17,165 bases of DNA from positions 1 to 17,165 of the forward strand of contig JAZSHX010000033.1 of the NCBI GenBank assembly GCA_045533485.1, given 5' to 3'. Positions within the stretch are counted from its first letter, which is position 1, and the number at the start of each line of letters is the position of its first letter. The translations under genes were made by a program, and so were the position numbers. The notes under the pieces were generated by a model, which saw nothing but the letters and a program-made list of their open reading frames with translations, was not told the DNA's origin and did not search any database. The stretch is from Scatosoma sp045533485 (lineage in GTDB: Bacteria; Bacillota; Clostridia; Christensenellales; Borkfalkiaceae). Shown one piece after another: positions 14,105 to 17,165 of the stretch.

Positions 14105-14133
14105 AGTATAACACAATTCACGGGAAATGTCTA
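14105..14133 (-). promoter_or_regulatory. Promoter of the galM-DUF1538-PII operon (minus strand)
   Basis: On the minus strand TAGACA (complement of 14128-14133) and TATACT (complement of 14105-14110) are exactly 17 bp apart, each one mismatch from consensus. Transcription would start near 14098 and give a leader of about 33 nt. The remaining 14134-14265 stretch holds no recognised gene, only an open frame that runs into ilvE (see findings). Confidence 0.7.
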
Positions 14134-14265
14134 CTTATTACGGCGAAAAAATAAGGGAAAGATGAAAATTATGCAAGAGTGGCTTTTGAAGGCGGGCGAA
14201 GCTTTGTACGACGCAAAAATACGCTGCCTAAGGGAAAACGCAAAAAAAATTAAAAATAAAAGCAA

Positions 14266-14308
14266 ATACACCGCAATTCTTGTTGACGAAACGGTTTTTG
14301 CGGTGTAT
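14266..14308. repeat. Inverted repeat around the ilvE -35 box
   Basis: ATACACCGCAA (14266-14276) and its exact reverse complement TTGCGGTGTAT (14298-14308) are separated by 21 bp. The repeat encloses the -35 hexamer, and its right arm overlaps the -10. Position suggests an operator for a repressor of ilvE; the sequence does not resemble a CodY box. It is also long enough to form a hairpin in read-through RNA. Confidence 0.6.
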
Positions 14309-14311
14309 AAT
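14283..14311 (+). promoter_or_regulatory. Promoter of ilvE
   Basis: TTGACG (14283-14288) and consensus TATAAT (14306-14311) are 17 bp apart. The expected start is near 14318, with a 57-nt leader. A small hairpin (GTTATTC 14338-14344 with GAATAAC 14352-14358) lies just before the AAAGGAG (14361-14367). Confidence 0.82.
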
Positions 14312-14374
14312 TATATAAATAAATTGAACACGCGTGCGTTATTCAAAAAACGAATAACAAAAAGGAGTTTGATT

Positions 14375-15439
14375 ATGAAAATACAAATCACGAAAACCTG
14401 CCAACCGTCCGCGCTTGTGGAAGAAGATAAGCTTGGCTTTGGCAAGGTGTTTACCGACCATATGTTTTTGATGGATTACAGCGCGGAAAAGGGCTGGCAC
14501 GACGCGCGCATCGTACCCTTTGGCAAGATTGCGTTGCACCCTGCTTCGACGGTGCTCCATTACGGCGCGGAAATTTTTGAAGGGCTCAAAGCGTACCGCC
14601 GTGCAGACGGGGGCGTACAGCTGTTTAGACCGATGGAAAATATCCGCCGTATGAACCGTTCCGCAGAGCGTATGAGCTTGCCGCTTTTGGACGAAAACGA
14701 CGCGTTGGAAATTTTGACGGAATTTGTCAAATTAGAAGAACGCTTCGTGCCCAAATCGTTCGGTACGTCGCTGTATCTTCGGCCGTTTATGTTCGGCAAC
14801 GACGAAGCGCTTGGCGTACACGCCGTACACAACGCAACGTTTATGTTGATTGCGTCCCCCAGCGGCAGCTATTATAAAGAAGGCATCAACCCCGTAAAAA
14901 TTATGATTGAAAGCGAAGACGTGCGCACGGTGCGCGGCGGTACGGGCTATGCAAAATGCGGCGGTAACTACGCGGCAAGTACGCGTGCAGGCGAACGGGC
15001 GGCGCAAAAGGGCTATTCGCAGGTGCTTTGGTTGGACGGCGTGGAAAGAAAATACGTCGAAGAAGTGGGCGCAATGAACGTTATGTTCAAAATAAACGGC
15101 GAAATTATCACGCCGATGCTCACGGGCTCTATCCTGCCCGGGATTACCAGAAAGAGCTGTATCGAAGTGCTCAAAGCCAAGGGTTACAAGGTGACGGAGC
15201 GCTTATTGTCCGTGGACGAATTGATCGGCGCTTTGGAAAACGGCACGCTGGAAGAAGCGTGGGGCTGCGGTACGGCGGCGGTCGTTTCTCCCATCGGCAC
15301 GCTTGCCTACGGCGATAAGGAATACGTGGTCGGCGGTGGAAAAATCGGGGAAGTTACGCAAGAGCTTTACGATACGCTGACGGGTATTCAATGGGGCAAA
15401 CAGCCCGACAAATTCGGTTGGGTATACAAATTATCCTAA
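14375..15439 (+). CDS. ilvE: Branched-chain amino acid aminotransferase
   Basis: IlvE transfers the amino group between glutamate and the 2-oxo acids of Leu, Ile and Val (PLP-dependent, fold type IV). The 354-residue protein has the group II BCAT pattern: VLHYGAEIFEGLKAYR (60-75), YLRPFMF (134-140), K194 in GYAKCGGNYAAS (191-202) as the PLP lysine, QVLWLDG (216-222), EEVGAMNVMF (229-238) with the PLP-binding Glu, and GCGTAAVVSPIG (297-308). Start: the ATG at 14375 has AAAGGAG 7 nt upstream and its own promoter; the frame is open far upstream by chance or as a remnant. It lies upstream of leuA but is probably a separate transcript, because leuA has its own promoter and T-box. Confidence 0.96.
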   Translation: MKIQITKTCQPSALVEEDKLGFGKVFTDHMFLMDYSAEKGWHDARIVPFGKIALHPASTVLHYGAEIFEGLKAYRRADGGVQLFRPMENIRRMNRSAERMSLPLLDENDALEILTEFVKLEERFVPKSFGTSLYLRPFMFGNDEALGVHAVHNATFMLIASPSGSYYKEGINPVKIMIESEDVRTVRGGTGYAKCGGNYAASTRAGERAAQKGYSQVLWLDGVERKYVEEVGAMNVMFKINGEIITPMLTGSILPGITRKSCIEVLKAKGYKVTERLLSVDELIGALENGTLEEAWGCGTAAVVSPIGTLAYGDKEYVVGGGKIGEVTQELYDTLTGIQWGKQPDKFGWVYKLS

Positions 15440-15509
15440 GATAATTGTATGAAAGCGGAAAATTTACAAAAATTTCCGCAAAAAACGTAAAAAAAGTGGC
15501 AGTGAGTTG

Positions 15510-15538
15510 TTGACAAAATAAATAAATTGTTATACAAT
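15510..15538 (+). promoter_or_regulatory. Promoter of the leuA T-box transcript
   Basis: Consensus TTGACA (15510-15515) and TACAAT (15533-15538) are 17 bp apart, giving a start near 15545 at the 5' edge of the T-box leader. Between the ilvE stop and this promoter there is only a hairpin without a T-run. Confidence 0.85.
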
Positions 15539-15544
15539 ATACGT

Positions 15545-15830
15545 ATCTTTCTTTTTTAGAGAGTTTTATATTACATATAAAGGCATTGACGGGAAGGAAA
15601 TTCGTAAGGTGCGTTGTGCAGAGAGTCGGCGTTTGGTGCGAGCCGATACCACCGCGAAATATAACTCATCCCCGAGCTTCCAACAGAACGGCGGCAACGC
15701 TTAGTAGATTTGGACGGTTATCCCCCGTGACAGGGAGCATAAGCGGACGGACGCAAGGTTCGTCAAAAAGAGTGGTACCGCGGAGAAAGCATCTTCGTCT
15801 CTTTCTAACCGAAAGGGACGAAATTTTATT
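15545..15830 (+). promoter_or_regulatory. T-box riboswitch, leucine-specific (CUC specifier)
   Basis: This leader senses uncharged tRNA and controls leuA by transcription antitermination. Stem I shows the conserved AGAGAG (15620-15625) and GGTG (15635-15638) in the distal part. The Stem I arms pair as TTCG/CGAA and GGTG/CACC, which leaves a specifier loop containing CTC (15665-15667), a leucine codon read by tRNA-Leu(GAG). The T-box core TGGTACCGCG is at 15773-15782; its UGGU bulge fits an ACCA acceptor end, as expected for tRNA-Leu. AAAGAG (15767-15772) can pair with CTCTTT (15799-15804) in the antiterminator, which excludes the terminator stem. Leucine specificity agrees with leuA immediately downstream. 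Confidence 0.95.
15794..15830 (+). terminator. Regulated terminator of the leuA T-box
   Basis: TTCGTCTCTTTC (15794-15805) pairs with GAAAGGGACGAA (15811-15822), with one G-U pair and a 5-nt loop, followed by ATTTTATT. Its 5' arm is shared with the antiterminator, the standard T-box switch. The T-run is interrupted, so basal read-through may be appreciable. Confidence 0.88.
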
Positions 15831-15866
15831 ATATCGGTACGAGTAAGATATTTTTAGGTATAGGAT

Positions 15867-17165
15867 ATGAAAAACAATCAAAAATACGTAAAACAATATT
15901 TCACCCCCAGCGGCGTGACGATGGACTGGACGAAAAAATCCGCCATTGAAAAACCGCCCATTTGGTGCAGCGTCGATTTGCGCGACGGCAACCAAGCATT
16001 GATTATTCCTATGAGCTTGGAAGAAAAGCTGGAATTTTTCAAGCTGCTTTGCAAAATCGGGTTCAAGGAAATCGAAGTGGGCTTCCCTGCGGCAAGCGAA
16101 ACGGAATACGAATTTTGCCGCGCCATCATCGAACAAAACTTAATCCCCGACGACGTGACAATACAGGTGCTTACGCAATCGCGTGAACACATCATCGCGA
16201 AAACCTTTGAAGCCATTAAGGGCGCGAAGCACGCCATCGTGCATTTGTACAACTCCACGTCCGTGGCACAGCGCGAACAGGTATTCAAGCGCGACAAAAA
16301 GGAAATTGTCGACATCGCCGTGTTCGGCGCAAAGCTTTGTAAACAGTACCGTGATAAATCGGGCGATAAAATCACGTTTGAATATTCCCCTGAAAGCTTT
16401 ACGGGCACGGAACCCGAATTTGCCGCGGAAATTTGCAACGCCGTTTTGGACGTTTGGCAACCCACCGAAAACGACAAGGCAATCATCAATTTACCCGTCA
16501 CGGTAGCGCACTCTATGCCGCACGTATACGCAAACCAAGTGGAATATATGTGCAAAAATTTGAAAAATCGCGAAAACGTGATTATTTCCCTGCATCCGCA
16601 TAACGATCGCGGTTGCGCAGTGGCGGACAGTGAAATGGGCTTGCTTGCGGGCGGCGACCGTATCGAGGGTACGCTGTTTGGCAACGGCGAGCGGACGGGC
16701 AACGTCGATATCATCACCTTAGCGCTCAATATGTATTCGCAGGGCGTAGAGCCGAATTTGGATTTTTCCAACCTGCCCGCCATCACCGAGGTGTACGAGA
16801 GAGTGACCCGTATGAAAGTAAGCGAACGTCAGCCGTACAGCGGCGCGCTTGTCTTTGCGGCATTCTCGGGTTCGCACCAAGACGCGATTGCAAAGGGTAT
16901 GAAATACCGCGTGGAAAAGGGCGCAGGCTGTTGGACAGTACCCTATCTTCCCATCGACCCTGCCGACGTTGGCAGAGTGTACGAGGCGGACGTTATCCGT
17001 ATCAATTCCCAGTCGGGAAAGGGGGGTATCGGGTATATCCTCGAACCGCAGTCCAAGCTGGTGTTGCCTGCGAAAATGCGCGAGGTGTTCGGCTACCACG
17101 TCAAGAGTATTTCCGACCATGCGCATAAAGAGCTTTCCCCCGACGAGGTACACGAGATTTTCCTT
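15867..17165 (+). CDS. leuA: 2-isopropylmalate synthase, long form (3' partial)
   Basis: LeuA condenses acetyl-CoA with 2-oxoisovalerate, the first committed step of leucine synthesis. The frame is open to the window edge with 433 codons visible. Catalytic motifs are LRDGNQ (38-43), EIEVGFPAAS (68-77), HPHNDRG (243-249; metal-binding His) and FGNGERTGN (271-279). The N-terminal pattern PPIWCSVDLRDGNQALI marks the long LeuA type (TIGR00970), normally around 550 residues, so the C-terminal leucine-binding regulatory domain is largely outside the window. Start: the first in-frame ATG after the T-box terminator. Its ribosome binding site is weak (AGG at 15856-15858, 8 nt away). Expression depends on the leucine T-box, so control is probably both transcriptional and by feedback. 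Confidence 0.96.
   Translation, partial: MKNNQKYVKQYFTPSGVTMDWTKKSAIEKPPIWCSVDLRDGNQALIIPMSLEEKLEFFKLLCKIGFKEIEVGFPAASETEYEFCRAIIEQNLIPDDVTIQVLTQSREHIIAKTFEAIKGAKHAIVHLYNSTSVAQREQVFKRDKKEIVDIAVFGAKLCKQYRDKSGDKITFEYSPESFTGTEPEFAAEICNAVLDVWQPTENDKAIINLPVTVAHSMPHVYANQVEYMCKNLKNRENVIISLHPHNDRGCAVADSEMGLLAGGDRIEGTLFGNGERTGNVDIITLALNMYSQGVEPNLDFSNLPAITEVYERVTRMKVSERQPYSGALVFAAFSGSHQDAIAKGMKYRVEKGAGCWTVPYLPIDPADVGRVYEADVIRINSQSGKGGIGYILEPQSKLVLPAKMREVFGYHVKSISDHAHKELSPDEVHEIFL

Noticed and set aside
14066..14116. Upstream in-frame start for GalM
   Set aside because: It overlaps the promoter region, and the added residues are not family-like.
15455..15479. Hairpin GCGGAAA/TTTCCGC after ilvE
   Set aside because: Neither strand has a T-run after the stem, so I do not call it a terminator. 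It may be an mRNA-end hairpin or chance.

Overview
The window looks like chromosomal housekeeping and metabolic DNA from an anaerobic, low-to-moderate GC Firmicute, probably an uncultured gut-type Clostridia. The basis is: AGGAG-type ribosome binding sites; sigma-A-like TTGACA/TATAAT promoters; a leucine T-box leader; a FeoA/FeoB system with a DtxR-family regulator and a small Cys-rich FeoB partner; QueH in place of the usual epoxyqueuosine reductases; and a long-form LeuA. UGA is an ordinary stop codon here. I see no rRNA, tRNA, CRISPR array, insertion sequence or prophage. The taxonomic placement is inference.

Layout. (1) 1-3313, plus strand: ruvC (5' end outside the window), ruvA, ruvB and queA form a tight operon for Holliday-junction processing plus tRNA queuosine synthesis. 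(2) 3314-3525 is non-coding, with short repeats spaced about 40 bp. (3) 3526-7239, plus strand: a DtxR/MntR-family regulator, then a regulatory gap with two matching TTAACC-N2-GGTTAA palindromes around a strong promoter, then feoA, feoB, a Cys-rich membrane mini-protein and a low-molecular-weight protein tyrosine phosphatase. A bidirectional terminator closes this block. (4) 9989-7303, minus strand: a THUMP-type RNA methyltransferase, an unknown membrane protein with a Lys-rich heptad tail and a DUF1461 (TIGR01906) membrane protein. (5) 10070-10693, plus strand: queH, divergent from block 4 through a compact symmetric promoter pair that predicts leaderless or near-leaderless mRNAs on both sides. 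(6) 14065-10744, minus strand: galM, a duplicated DUF1538 membrane protein and two tandem PII-like proteins. (7) 14375-17165, plus strand: ilvE with its own promoter, then a leucine T-box leader and leuA (3' end outside the window).

How they work together. QueA and QueH are two successive steps of queuosine synthesis encoded about 7 kb apart. The Feo block imports ferrous iron and is probably repressed by the adjacent DtxR-type protein acting on the two palindromes. IlvE and LeuA belong to branched-chain amino acid metabolism, and leuA is controlled by tRNA-Leu charging. The least understood unit is the DUF1538 membrane protein with its two PII-like partners. It has the form of a transporter with dedicated PII-type regulators, and it is the best candidate here for an undescribed system.
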